A DNA stretch of 64,000 nt from Hyaloscypha bicolor E (lineage: Eukaryota > Ascomycota > Leotiomycetes > Helotiales > Hyaloscyphaceae): assembly GCF_002865645.1 (NCBI RefSeq), contig NW_020194627.1:744001-808000 (forward strand), given 5' to 3'. This document shows positions 28,129 to 38,929 of the stretch, piece by piece; positions within the stretch are counted from its first letter, which is position 1; each line of letters starts with the position of its first letter. The notes beneath the pieces are model-generated. The model searched no databases and was not told the origin of the DNA. It saw only the letters and a program-made list of their open reading frames with translations. The translations under genes and the position numbers were made by a program.

Positions 28129-29414
28129 TTTTATAAAAAGAAAACTATTATAATAAAGAATTATTTAGAAATATTATAATTTCTTTATATTTAGTTAATT
28201 AAAGAATAATTAAATAAAGAATAATTAAATAAAGTTTTTAAAGTTATTTTTAAATAAATTTATTACTAATTTTATAAAAAATATATTTATATAATTTAAT
28301 ATTTAAATACTTATTTAATAATTCTAATATAAAATTATTTAAATTAATTTCTCTTAATTATTTATTTATAAGTTTTATTTCTTTATTTATAAAAAGAAAT
28401 TATTTATAATATTAAATCTCTAATATTAAACTCAGATTCTTTTTAATATATATATAATTTATAATAAAAGAAATTCGAAAATAAAAGAATTCATAATAGA
28501 TTTATAATAAGAAATTTAATTATAAAAATACTAGATTTAAAGTAAATATTTTATTTTTAAATATTTTATTTATAAATATTTTATTTATAATAAGAAATTT
28601 AGGAAATAAAATATTATAATTTTAAAGAATTTAAAGCTTGAGAAATTTAATTTAATAATAAAATCGAAATTATAATTAAAGAGCTTTAAAGATATATATA
28701 AGATATATATATTTCAAAAAGAAATTTTTATAAAATCGGGTATTATATAAGCAAAAAGATTAATTATTAAAAAAAGTAATTTTGGACCTAAAAGAAATTA
28801 ATTTTATAAGATAATTAAATAATTAAAAAACTAATTATTTATTAATTAGTAAAAAGTAATATTTTTTCTTATAAAACTAATTATAAATAAAATAATTAAT
28901 AATTATTTCTTTTTTTTAATATAAAATAATAGCTTCGCTTTTATAAAACCGAATTATAAATAAGTATTACTTAATTAATATTAGTTTACTAGAAATATAT
29001 AATATAATATATAATATAATATATAATATAATATATAATATAATATATAATATATAATATAATATATAATATAATATATAGTATAATATATAATATAATA
29101 TATAATATAATATATAATATAATATATAATATATATAAAATATTTAATATATAAATTAGTAAAGTAATTAATATTTAGAAGTAAAAATTATAATATTATA
29201 ATATTAATATATAATTTCTAAATTTATTAAATATAATAAAAATTAGTTTACTAATTAAATTATTTATAAAAAACGAGGTTATATAATTATATATATAACT
29301 TCTAAAATAATAACTATATTAATATTAACTTTAGCTTTAATTTAATTTTAATTTAAATTAATTATATTAAATTTCCTAAATTTCAAGATTTAAAGGCTTT
29401 AATAATATTTAATA
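28129..29414. other. AT-rich block without genes
   Basis: Highly AT-rich sequence between the gypsy element and the second LTR2 element. It includes a TATAATATA-type microsatellite at about 28,993-29,146. No protein motif is visible. Confidence 0.7.
28993..29146. repeat. (ATATAATATA)n microsatellite
   Basis: An array of roughly 10-12-bp units of the form ATATAATATA with small phase changes, about 150 bp long. Confidence 0.9.
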
Positions 29415-30735
29415 TAATAAATTAGACCCGTAATTTAAACTCAATTATATAATCTTTATTATTATAGCTATAGAAATATATAGCTTATATATATTTAGCT
29501 TATATAAAAGTAAAACTCTTTTTTCTTTTTTTAATTATTTCTTTATATATTAAAACTACTAGTAGCTTTTAAAGTTTCTAGCTTTTTTTATTAAATTTTT
29601 TTCCGAATTAAATAAAATGGATTTAAATAGCTAATAATTACTTTTCTAATAAGCTAATATTCTTTTAGAATAAATTCAAGCCCTTAAGGGCCTTATATAA
29701 ACTTTATAAGCTCGGCTTAATATAAGAAAAGGTTATTATTATAATTAGTTATCTAATATATTTATATTTAATAGCTTTTAAAAGAAATATTTTATTTGAA
29801 TTATATAATTATAAGCCAAGCTATAAGTTAATATAAAAAATAATAAGAAACTTATTTGTTTTTTATATTACTATATTCGATTATAAGAGAAAGTTCTATT
29901 ATAAGTTATATTATAAGTAAAGAATATAGGCTAGTAAAAAATAGTTTCGAGGCTATATAATTAATTAGATATTATATATAATATATAAAAAGAACTAAAT
30001 AATAATATTCTAGTAAAAAAATAAGCCTTTTATAATCTATTATATAGAGTTTTATAGTCGAATTAGATTAAATAATTATTTTTGGAATTCGGTTTCTTAA
30101 AGAAGCTTTATATAGCTCTTATATTAATAGAAAAGCCTGGGAATTTTAAAGGCTGTATTATTTTTTATTTAGTAAGTAATATTAGACTTGGAACGGGGCT
30201 ATAGTAAAGGCTATTAGTTAATAAATATAGGCTTATATAATATAACTATAGATTAGGAAACCGCCCTAGAAGTATATATAGCCTCTATATCTGGGATATA
30301 TATAAAATGGGGTTTAAAAAATATAATTAAAGCCTATAAAGAAAAGAGACTATACTTATACTATATTAATACTAGCTATTAAATACGAAATTGCATATAC
30401 TTGGTACTAATTGGATTAGAAGCTAACTTTGGAAGTTATATAGCAAAAATTAGTACTTTAAGAATATATTAGATTAATAAGGTTCTAGAAGAACTTGATT
30501 CTAGTAACTTTGAAAATAAATAGGCCTCCGGCTTTATAGAAAAGAGAATAATATAACGGGTTAGACCCGTAATTTGAACTCGGTTATATAATCTTTATTA
30601 CTCTAGTTATAAGGGTATATGGCCTATATATATTTAGCTTATATAAGAGTAAGACTTTCTTTTTCTCTTTTTAGTTATTTCTTCTTATATTAAAATTACT
30701 AGTTTTTTTTATATAAAGGCCTGGCCCGTAATATT
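29415..30735 (+). mobile_element. short LTR element (LTR2 family), plus copy
   Basis: LTR2 copies lie at about 29,415-29,570 (5' copy, with an internal deletion at its end) and 30554-30735 (3' copy, starting TAACGGGTTAGACCCG). The segment between them (about 29,570-30,550) is the reverse complement of about 10,530-11,350. A purine-rich gaaaagagaa tract sits just before the 3' LTR. The element is only about 1.3 kb and no protein is visible, so it looks TRIM-like. The 3' LTR is clearly less RIP-mutated than the 5' one. I did not find a convincing target duplication, so the ends are approximate. Confidence 0.65.
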
Positions 30736-31180
30736 TAAGGCTTTTTAGGCTTTATAATATCTTAAATATATATCTTTTTCTTTTTTTAAATTTATTTTTT
30801 CGCAAATTTGAATTCTAATTAAAATATTCTTATTTAATAATAATTATAATAATAATTATAATAATAATTAATAAAAGTATTTTCTAAAAGGCTATATTAA
30901 AGAATAAATATATTATTAGTTTTCGGGCTTTACTAAAATTATTAACTAAATTATAGCTTTATTCTTTTTTTATTTTTCCTTTAATTTCTTCTTATCTTTT
31001 CTTTGAATTAGCCTTATATATATATATATATAAATAAAGTAATTAGTCTAGTATATTCGTTAATTTAATATATAGAAATTAGTAGAGTTATAGCTTTTAA
31101 TTAAATATATAATTATTATATTAATATAGCTATTTTAAGTCCTTATATATATCTTTATTTTTCGACTTGGAGTTTTCTAA
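30736..31180. other. AT-rich tail and isochore boundary
   Basis: AT-rich sequence with small TATA and TAATAA repeats and no gene. Base composition changes abruptly at about 31,170-31,190 to ordinary gene-region sequence, which marks the edge of the repeat block. Confidence 0.7.
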
Positions 31181-31368
31181 TGGAATTTCAAAACTTATCA
31201 TACGACTATATAAACCCTTACCAAGTGGCGATAGCGCTTGAAAACGCGGCAGAATCGATCTGATCGATTCTTATCGGGATAGTCCGACTATTGATTCGAC
31301 TGTCCCGAGACAGTTCGGATCACTCTTAGAAACATATATACCCTGCGACACCTCAGAGGTAGATCTGA

Positions 31369-31683
31369 ATCGAGGCAGAGTGTCTGGCCGCTGAGCATTC
31401 GAGAGATGAGAATCTGTTTTGCAACCTGGGAGAAGCTGAAATTGTTGTGCAGAAATTGGTTGAGTTCGAGATGCTTTCAGCAACCACTGCTTCTCGCCCA
31501 TTGGCGCCCAATTCCGAACTGCTTCAAACGTTCGCCAATCACAAGACAACTGAGTTTGCTTGCAATTTTCTCAAGGGTTTGCAACGTCCTATTAGCTGTG
31601 CGTTACTGGAAACTCGCCTCCTTCATTTCGACGAAGTTGACCAACGAACTCTATCACTTGATCGCATGAAGAACTTGCACTAG
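31369..31683 (+). pseudogene. possible gene remnant of unknown function
   Basis: A frame open for 104 codons (to TAG at 31681-31683) with protein-like composition. It has no ATG near its beginning; the first in-frame ATG is at 31468. It includes LLQTFANHKTTEFACNFLKG and a LLETRLLHFDEVD stretch. I do not recognise the family with confidence. It may be the last exon of a gene whose front part was lost to the AT-rich block on its left, or a chance frame. It lies tail to tail with the regulator gene on the minus strand. Confidence 0.3.
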
Positions 31684-31999
31684 ATTCCTGTCTCTTAGCC
31701 TTCGCGATGACAACTAATAGATTAGGCTAGAGCGAAGCAGTCAGGACAAGTATTGTAATGACGAGAATAGTTTAGACAACGAATACAAAAATAGGGAACT
31801 ACTGGTGCTTGCCAATGTACTGGAGGTTGCTGGACCCCCCACCACATCTTCTACAAGGCATTAAGCTTGGCCGAGAATGCCAAGACTAGAAGCAATTGAG
31901 TATAAGTCAGTGAAGATATTGTGCCAATGCAGATCTGAGTAACTGAAAATTTGAGATTAAAAAGCAACAATATTGCTAGCGTCTCCAGGAAATCCTGGC

Positions 32000-33662
32000 T
32001 TATTCAAATTCAGCATAATCGGACGACGCAAATTCAGACGACACAGCGGACCCTCTACGCCCTTCCAACTCCTGAATAGCCCACTCCATCTTCGGCTTCC
32101 ACTCGTCCGGCAACAGCCCCATCAACGCCCAGAACTCATTATCAGTTGCTCTTGGTGTCCACCAAACTTGTTCCCTGGTCATCATCAACATGAACCAGTA
32201 CCCAACTATGGTTAATGTTCTTGGGTCATGCTGTGTCAACAGCTCCACAAACCGTGGTCCGACCTTGACTGCAAACTTGAACAGGTAGTCGATATCCGGA
32301 CATTTGTAAATGACCGAAAGCCATTGGACGCTATTTGTGTAGGCACGCAAAGTCTTCTCATCGGTGGAGACCATATCCAAGCCCTCAAGCAGGAAGTCAA
32401 ATTTTGTGTAGTGCTTTTGCTCTTGTATGAGGTTGATCGTGTAAGTCGAGGGTGTCCGCTCGAGTTCGAGGAGATGTTTGATGGGACCAGGCTGAATGTA
32501 GTCCAAAGTACCTTCCACAACTAGTTTGAAGTTAGTTGACAACTTAGGACAAAATGAGTTGAATATATTAAGAGGTCGAGTATAGCGGGCTATTATTTCT
32601 TCCAAGGAGGTCCTTACTTGCATTTAGCCCGGTCCATGGCTGAAACCAGTAAAGGGGCAACAATTGCTCCTCCTCGTGCGAGAGGTAATGATGGCTGGTG
32701 ATGGTGACGAAGGCTATAGTGAAAGACCCGGCCAAGATGACCTCTGCGTTCTCTGCGTTGATGCCTTGGCTCAGCTGTTGGTTATGGGCAGCGATAGCTT
32801 TGGTCATGTATCTGTGTGATGCGTGACAGAGTTCTGTATTGTTGGGTTCGAATTCTCGAAGATTGAATGCTGCAAACCCAAGGACTGCGTCCATGAGTCC
32901 TGCATTGCCCATGGCAATATCTATGACCCATCGTGCGCAATCTTCTTGGATCTCGGTGGGGGGGATGCTACTGGAGCCTGTGAGCCTGAAGAGACTTTCC
33001 GAGCTGAATTTGGTGAAGTCTAGAAGGTCAAGGACTTAGCGTTGACTATTCAGAACATTGCTTGGACACAAAAAGACTATTGCCTTTAGGTGCGCTCTTG
33101 GGAATTACCGGAGAGCGCAATTGAGACATAGAACCAACAAGAATAAGAGCGAGGTTATTCTTACGGTGCATAAGCTTGAGTTCAAGTAACCGATCGCTCT
33201 CCGTCCTGGCGCTTTGGAGAGCACCAGATTCCAGAAACTGACCCTCTATCAGATTTCGGGCTTTGAAGTCTGAAGACGAAGCAGCCTCCAGGGCTGCGCA
33301 GCACCCGCCAGGAGGCAAGATTCCGGCGTCTCGGAGTTGTTGACATTGGCATTTAGGGGGAGTAGGTGCTGTGTACGGTGATGAATAACCCGGGCTACTG
33401 TCATTACTGACGAGTCTCTTGAACTGGAACTGTTTTGGTGAAGAGCCCCGAGACTGGTTGCTCGGCTTTTCTGGTGGGTATTCGCACTCTAGTTCGTATT
33501 TGAGACAATTCGAGCACATAGGATGCACCTCATCGCACTGCAGCCACCACAATCAGTTTTCTGGCTCCTTTGCATATTTGACACAACTTCTACCTTAGTT
33601 TTTCTCCGCTTACAATGCAAACATCCGGTTCTGCTCTTTCGATGAGGGCGTCGACGGTACAT
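32000..33662 (-). CDS. Zn2Cys6 transcription factor (C6 finger, UPC2-like layout)
   Basis: A nuclear DNA-binding regulator of the fungal C6 zinc-cluster class. The model has four exons: 33594-33662, 33165-33537, 32618-33034 and 32000-32520. The introns are 56, 130 and 97 bp with GTAGAA, GTAAGA and GTAAGG donors; the last has a CTAAC branch site. The joined frame gives 459 residues without a stop. Residues about 14-39 form a perfect C-x2-C-x6-C-x6-C-x2-C-x6-C cluster, split by the first intron directly before the third cysteine. A Ser/Pro-rich linker follows, then an alpha-helical C-terminal region ending with a WKPKMEWAIQELE segment typical of the sterol-uptake-control-like group. The start chosen is MYRRRPHRKS; an in-frame ATG at 33722 would add 20 residues. 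Intron 2 is the least certain. The target genes are unknown. Confidence 0.85.
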
Positions 33663-33722
33663 AGTTGGACAGAAATACGGATACGCTGCGTATGATTCTC
33701 CACACTTTCCTCTGCTGGCCAA

Positions 33723-35226
33723 TCAAAAACGAAGCAAATGTGAAGCGAGGATGGAACTTTTGAGACAATTGATTTTTCCCTGTAGTTCTTGAAGGAGTAA
33801 AACTGGTGAGGAAGATAGGAATTGTCTAGAGATAAATAGCACGAGAGGATGAGAAAATGAGATATACATGATGACACTCCTGAATCCACAGTGCCAGAGA
33901 GGTGAAGCTGTGCCGTACGGTGACCTTGAAGCACCCTTGTAATGCCAGCGCCTCAGCTGCATGTCCCGATTCTGTCGCTTCAGCCCTACTTCGAACGAGC
34001 GTTCACATCTGATTGGCTCGTGGATGCGCCACACTCCGTGGCGGAAGACGATGACCCCCAATTCCTGAACAGCCCATGTAACAATCCATGTCCGATTGAT
34101 TGGAAACAGTTACGAATTTCTGCTGCAAGCTCGCGATCGCATACAAATTTCACGTTTCATGGAAACCCGATGGGGATTTCGGGCAGACCGTCACGCTAAA
34201 ACATTCGTATCGGAGGGAAGGCAGACTCGTTTATGCCCCAGCTTCACAAATGAGAACGCAAACCTACGTCTGGCGGCGCGTATTGAGGCCGGAAACAGAC
34301 GCTGGACTTTTCACATAATGCAATGGACTTTCGCAGCAGGAGGGATCTCCACAATGCTTTCATTGGGCCATGAATGCAATGCAGAATGGCAGCTCTGCGG
34401 ACACCGTTGGAGGCTGGATCAATGCGGCATCAAGCTTCTTCAAATATTTAAGCTTAAAGCCACAAAAACTACGTAGAAACAGCTGCCAAGAGTGAATAGT
34501 GACGTTCTAGCGTTCGCTCTGATAGTCAATGGTAAGACTGATGCGGAATTGGCGGGTTACAAGCCCATCGATTCGGGTTTGACGGCCATGAGGCTGTGCG
34601 AGCCATGTGCCACCACCAACTTTATTATCCCTAGCAAATGAACCCCAGGCTCGCGTGAAGCGATCCGTCTGACAAGCGCCGAGATCTCTCCTCTCCCCAG
34701 CTTTCCATCCTTCCAGTCAAGTCGCAGAACTCGTTAAGCACGGTCCCAGGCGGTCTCGTTAAGCACAAAGGCAGTCTGCAAGCCATTACTGTACTGTAGA
34801 TGATAAAATGGTGTGCGCGGGTTCATGCGCCCTGGGCCCGTCAAACTTGACCTTCGGGATAAACGGTGGGCGATCAATCCCCCCTCACTGTTCTTGCCTA
34901 TCAAATCGACATCGAGGATCACCAGAGATCGGTTGTGCCGCCACTATTCTTAGGTCTTACCAAAAAGATGACAAATAATCCCCTGTGGCTGGTAAACTGG
35001 GGACATGATGACTGCGTCTTCTGAACAAGGGGTGTGGAGGTCCCCGCGCGGGCCCCCCCCCCCCCAAGGCTGAAGACAAACGAGACAGTAGATGGCATTG
35101 GCCAATCTGATCCAGGAAAGGAAGGTAGGTCCCTGAGCAAGTCCCCAAGGCTGAAGTCACACCGGGCTGGAGACTTCATTCATAGTGCGGTTTAGGAATG
35201 TAGAGCTGAAGACAAACGAAGGAGTG
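33723..35226. other. intergenic, no gene recognised
   Basis: Ordinary base composition with several overlapping short open frames on both strands. None has a family signature or a convincing exon structure. It contains a run of 14 C near 35,049-35,062 and a short direct repeat aaggctgaagacaaacga at about 35,066 and in part near 35,205. The part next to 33,723 is the promoter of the regulator. Confidence 0.6.
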
Positions 35227-35448
35227 GAAGGGTTCTACCAGCCAAACGCCCACACCACTCAACCGCTCAAACCTGAATTTTGCCACGACAGCACTCCAAA
35301 CATCGAAAAACTAACGTTGGAATCGGACTTTTTGGGGCATTTTCCATGTTCTGAGAAGTTTTGAGAATTTCCTAAGCACTTTGAAAATTCCCTAAATTTT
35401 TGGTGTTCCGACAGGGTATGTTTGGGCGTTTGGCTGGTGAGCCCTTCT
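35227..35448. mobile_element. candidate MITE with 16-bp perfect inverted ends
   Basis: Inverted repeats at 35227-35252 and 35423-35448 share ACCAGCCAAACGCCCA exactly, plus an imperfect outer GAAGGG. The enclosed 222-bp segment is non-coding. I could not find a target duplication, so the superfamily is open and the ends may be slightly off. Confidence 0.5.
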
Positions 35449-35710
35449 GCAAAGGCCGCTGGCCCTCGCGTGGCCTGTGAGGAAATAAACCAGCTACACT
35501 GAAGTTGGTTTTCCGATTGTGGATAGCACAATATTGACGAACACAATAGATACTGTGAAGTTGAGCGCATTATAATTTCCAGAGACCCATGGATTATTGG
35601 CCATCAGAGACACAATAACGACCATGTCCGAATCTATTACGAATAGCACTCGATTTGCTATCAGTCCCTCGGATGTTAGCAGCCCCTGCACGAGCCTTTT
35701 CAAGCGCGAA

Positions 35711-35845
35711 TGTTGTATGGCAACTGTGTGCTAGTAGTCACGTGCAGGCTCACGTGACTACATTCCTGTATTTAAGCTTTGGCCACTCGTGCTACACCTC
35801 TCTTTCCTGATAAAGAAAACAATATATTATTATTACAATACAACA
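35711..35845 (+). repeat. candidate small solo LTR (Copia-like)
   Basis: A 135-bp segment beginning TGTTGTATGG and ending ACAATACAACA, with inverted termini TGTTGTAT/ATACAACA as in LTRs. Inside, in order, are a CACGTG palindrome (35734-35761), a TATTTAAG TATA-like box at about 35,770, and an AT-rich 3' part with AATAAAG-like text. This is a compact LTR-promoter layout. No 5-bp target duplication is evident (gcgaa versus acaat), so the call is provisional. Confidence 0.45.
35734..35761. promoter_or_regulatory. perfect palindrome with two CACGTG boxes
   Basis: Two 11-bp arms, GTAGTCACGTG and CACGTGACTAC, separated by 6 bp (CAGGCT), just upstream of a TATTTAAG box. CACGTG is the classical bHLH (E-box) site, so this could bind a bHLH dimer or form a hairpin. 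It is probably the upstream element of the candidate LTR promoter. Confidence 0.6.
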
Positions 35846-36371
35846 ACAATGTTTTATTGTAACAGCGAAGATTACGATTACAGATCGCCGGAATAAGCTC
35901 TTAATAGGGATGATTGAGAATTTGTAGTGTTTGAAGTCATGCCTGGGGCCAAAGGAGTAGAAGGAAGGTCGGGAAATGATAATAAGGCTAGATAATACGT
36001 TGCTTGCGGGGCTGGGCGTGGAAGAAGTACTAGGTAATAATATTGAGCGAGTTTGAGCTTCGAATATAATATAGATATATAATTTCTGGCGCCACTTCAA
36101 TTCTTGTTTTTACTTTTTTTCTAATACTATAATGCGTTTATAACATTATAAAACGTACTACAGTGCGTTTTACAGGGGTGAAACGCAATGCAGTAAGTTT
36201 GAGGATATCCCCTCTATAGTAGTAGCAACGGGTGTCAAACTGGGTTAGTATCACGAGTATGCACTAATGACCACACTAAACAAACTAGTGGCTGGTAAAG
36301 CCATTCTTAATACGGTTATCTCCAAATGGCTAAGCATAACTTGGCGATATTAGGCATTTGATAAAAAGCGC
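35846..36371. other. intergenic, possible LTR-element leader
   Basis: No gene recognised. A TGGCGCCA string at about 36,089 resembles the start of a retrotransposon primer-binding site, but it is palindromic and no element can be traced. The right part (36,110-36,370) is the 3' side of the secreted-protein gene. Confidence 0.4.
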
Positions 36372-36810
36372 CTAGCACGGGCTATTATATGTTGCTTGTG
36401 CATCGAAATGTGGATCGTAAATCGAGTACGGCAAACCAGTATCGCCATGCGCACAATAGCACAGGTATTTGAAATGGAATCCACCGCCGTCAAATCCCCC
36501 GACTAACGGAGACCATGGCTTCGCCCCAATACCCACGCAGTTTGCGTGGAGGGCGTCGTACACCTGTTCCTGCTGGCCTGTGGAACACGCGCCCGACGCT
36601 GCGCTCATCGACTTGCAGTTGCCCTCGAAGGCTACTACTTTAGGGTCCCCGTGTCTTTTAGCAGAGGCAGGAACGGAGAACAAAAGGACCGGTATAGCGA
36701 ATAGCGTAGAAAGAAGCACTAAAAAGCATGAGTATTTGTTAGGTTATAAGTTTAAAATGAAAGGTAAATATACTTAATGCGCGTAAATCGAGCAGAGTAG
36801 GGAGTTTCAT
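36372..36810 (-). CDS. small secreted cysteine-containing protein
   Basis: Two exons, 36774-36810 and 36372-36718, with a 55-bp intron (GTATAT donor, CTAAC branch, TTTAG acceptor). Without the intron the second exon has no ATG; splicing joins A to TG and gives an in-frame methionine (residue 13), while translation starts at the ATG at 36810. The product is 127 residues. Residues 1-32 form a hydrophobic signal peptide ending VPASA, probably cut before KRHG. The mature part has about 95 residues, is rich in Gly, Ala and aromatic residues, and has six cysteines, including an LCYC pair and a C-terminal SPC. That would allow three disulfides. I do not recognise the family. Size, secretion and its position between AT-rich blocks fit a candidate effector or cell-surface protein; no function can be claimed. 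Confidence 0.75.
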
Positions 36811-37309
36811 TGAGATTTTAAAGAATTGATTAAAAGCTAGCTAGAAAAGAGCTCTGGTGGTGTGTGGAAGCTCTGTGATATGCACAGAGCATGGCTAAGT
36901 AAGGCCCTGTTTCGCATGAACAGTGTGTCAAAAAAAATTAAGGTAATTAATTATATTTAATTAAATTAAATTTCCAATTAATTAGAATTTGATTATCGAC
37001 TTCTAAAAAAAACTATTAAACTAATTATAATTAATTATTTCCAATTATTATATAAAAATTATATAAAAGCTATATAAGTAATAAATTTTTTAAATAATAT
37101 ATAATAAAAGTATAAAAATAATAAAAGTTAATTGATTTTCTAAGAAGAGAGAAAGAAAGCAAGATAATATATATATGAATTATTTGTTCCGAATATTATA
37201 TAACTATACTATATAATTAAAGAGCTAAAATCCTTATTATAATACTTATTTACAAAAATAAGTAAAGTAAATAAAAGTGAAATACTAGCTATTAAGCCTA
37301 TTATACTAA
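36811..37309. other. promoter side of the secreted gene, then an AT-rich block
   Basis: About 120 bp of ordinary sequence upstream of the secreted-protein gene, then RIP-like AT-rich sequence from about 36,930 to the MITE at 37310. No gene. Confidence 0.6.
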
Positions 37310-37581
37310 CGAGCCGGTGGGCAGTAGTCTGTGCGTTCAGGCCAGTTTTCGGGCATTTTCAGGCTTTGCAAATTCGCTTACAGGCTTTGGAAAACTAAAG
37401 TCTGCTTAAATACTTAAAAGTTATAAGATAGCAAGGCATAGTTATGACTTAATATTTAGGGTAAGAGAAGTAAAGTAACTAAAGCATAATTTGATTAATT
37501 AATTTTTAAAGATTTAATTATTTGAAAATTTTATTTGTTAGTAAAATGCCCTGAGTATATAGACTACTATCGGGAGGCTCG
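37310..37581. mobile_element. PIF/Harbinger-like MITE, copy 1
   Basis: A 272-bp element with ends CGAGCC..GGCTCG, flanked by the 3-bp duplication TAA (37307-37309 and 37582-37584). The terminal ~34 bp on each side are imperfect inverted repeats. They match the ends of the element at 38668-38929 (CGAGCC, then CAGTAGTC or CAGAAGTC). A TWA target of 3 bp is typical of PIF/Harbinger. Non-coding; it sits between AT-rich blocks. Confidence 0.75.
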
Positions 37582-38667
37582 TAAGGTAATACTTAAATTA
37601 GGCTAAAATAAACTTTACTTTTATATTATTTTATTAATTTAAAAAATAAAAATAAAAATAAAATAAAAAATATTTTAATTAATAATATAATTATAAAATT
37701 AAACTTTTTTAAACTTATAAATTACTTTATCTAAATTCGCCTAATATAATAAATATATAAATCTTATATTATTAATAAATATATAAATCTTATATTATTA
37801 ATAAATATATAAAGTTAAACTTTTCTTTAATTTATAAATTACTTTATTTAAATTAACTTAATATGCCTTTAACCTTTAAGCTTGCTTAAAGTTAAAGGGT
37901 TTCAGTACGTTGGAAAAAAGGGAGAAAACGACACTGCGAGTTAAATCACATGACATCTGGCTTCTGATTCGCTACCTCGCTAGTGTGGCTTTTTCCTGAT
38001 GTTCTGATTAGCCGGCGTATTTTGGTAGGTAATACCAAAAAAAAAATTAAAAATTAAAAATTAAAAAAACTTTAGGAAACTAGTTTTATTATAAGTATAA
38101 GATCTAGGGCCTAGAATATATAATTAGATTATCTTTATTTTAATAATTTAAAGCTAAAAAAGAGAAGAGGATCTTAAGGGAACCTTAAAGTAAGGAAGAA
38201 AATTCGCTTAAGCCTTAGGCACATATTTCGCTTAATTTTCGGCCTAAGGCTTAATTATTAGCCTAAAGCTTAACTATTAATTTAAGATAAGCTATTTTAT
38301 TAATATAAACTATTATAATTTAAGTTTTAATATTTTAATTATTTAATATATATAATATATTTATATAATTAAAGGAATTTATATAAAATATATATAAGAA
38401 AAAAAATATCTAATAATTATAAATTAAATATAAGTATAATTAATTTCCTAGAAATTATATAATTATATTATATAATTTAAAGTAATTTAAATTACTTTTA
38501 TATAAGTAATAAATAATAAAATATACTAAATATTAGTATTAATTAAATTTAGTATATTTAGAAATTACTTCTAGAGTTAAGGTAATAGTGTTTTAGTCCC
38601 CGGATCCGGGATAGTTATATCGCTGTTTTTAGGGGGTCGGAACACCAAAATTAAGCGAGCATCATTA
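37582..38667. other. AT-rich block with a GC-normal island
   Basis: AT-rich, RIP-like sequence at 37,590-37,860 and 38,030-38,580, with a more normal island at about 37,865-38,030. An array of aaaaatt units lies at about 38,040-38,066. No gene. The string TTAAGGTAATAGTGTTTTA at about 38,576 recurs near 43,300. Confidence 0.55.
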
Positions 38668-38929
38668 CGAGCCTACCGACAGAAGTCCGTGTTTTTAGCA
38701 ATGTTTTCAGGTGTCGCAAAACTCAAATCGCCCACTTCACTTCACATTTTCTCAGTAACTATAGATTAGAACTATATAGAATTCAAGCACGTACGATAAA
38801 AGAAGCCGGGTTGAGTTTAGAGAGCCTTCAAACCCAATTCTAAATATAAAACAAAAGTGTCCAAAATAGTAATGGGGTTCGTTTCTTAGCGAAATGCCCT
38901 AAAAACACGGACTTCTGTCGGTAGGCTCG
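38668..38929. mobile_element. PIF/Harbinger-like MITE, copy 2
   Basis: A 262-bp element with near-perfect terminal inverted repeats of about 30 bp, starting CGAGCCTACCGACAGAAGTC. It is flanked by TTA at 38665-38667 and 38930-38932. It is the same family as 37310-37581, but its ends are almost identical to each other, so it looks younger. Non-coding. Confidence 0.85.

Noticed and set aside
34096..34476. 126-codon frame on the plus strand upstream of the regulator
   Set aside because: No family signature, overlapping frames on both strands, no splice logic; probably chance.
35049..35062. Run of 14 C as a regulatory or telomeric signal
   Set aside because: A lone homopolymer without repeats; no telomeric TTAGGG-type sequence in the window.
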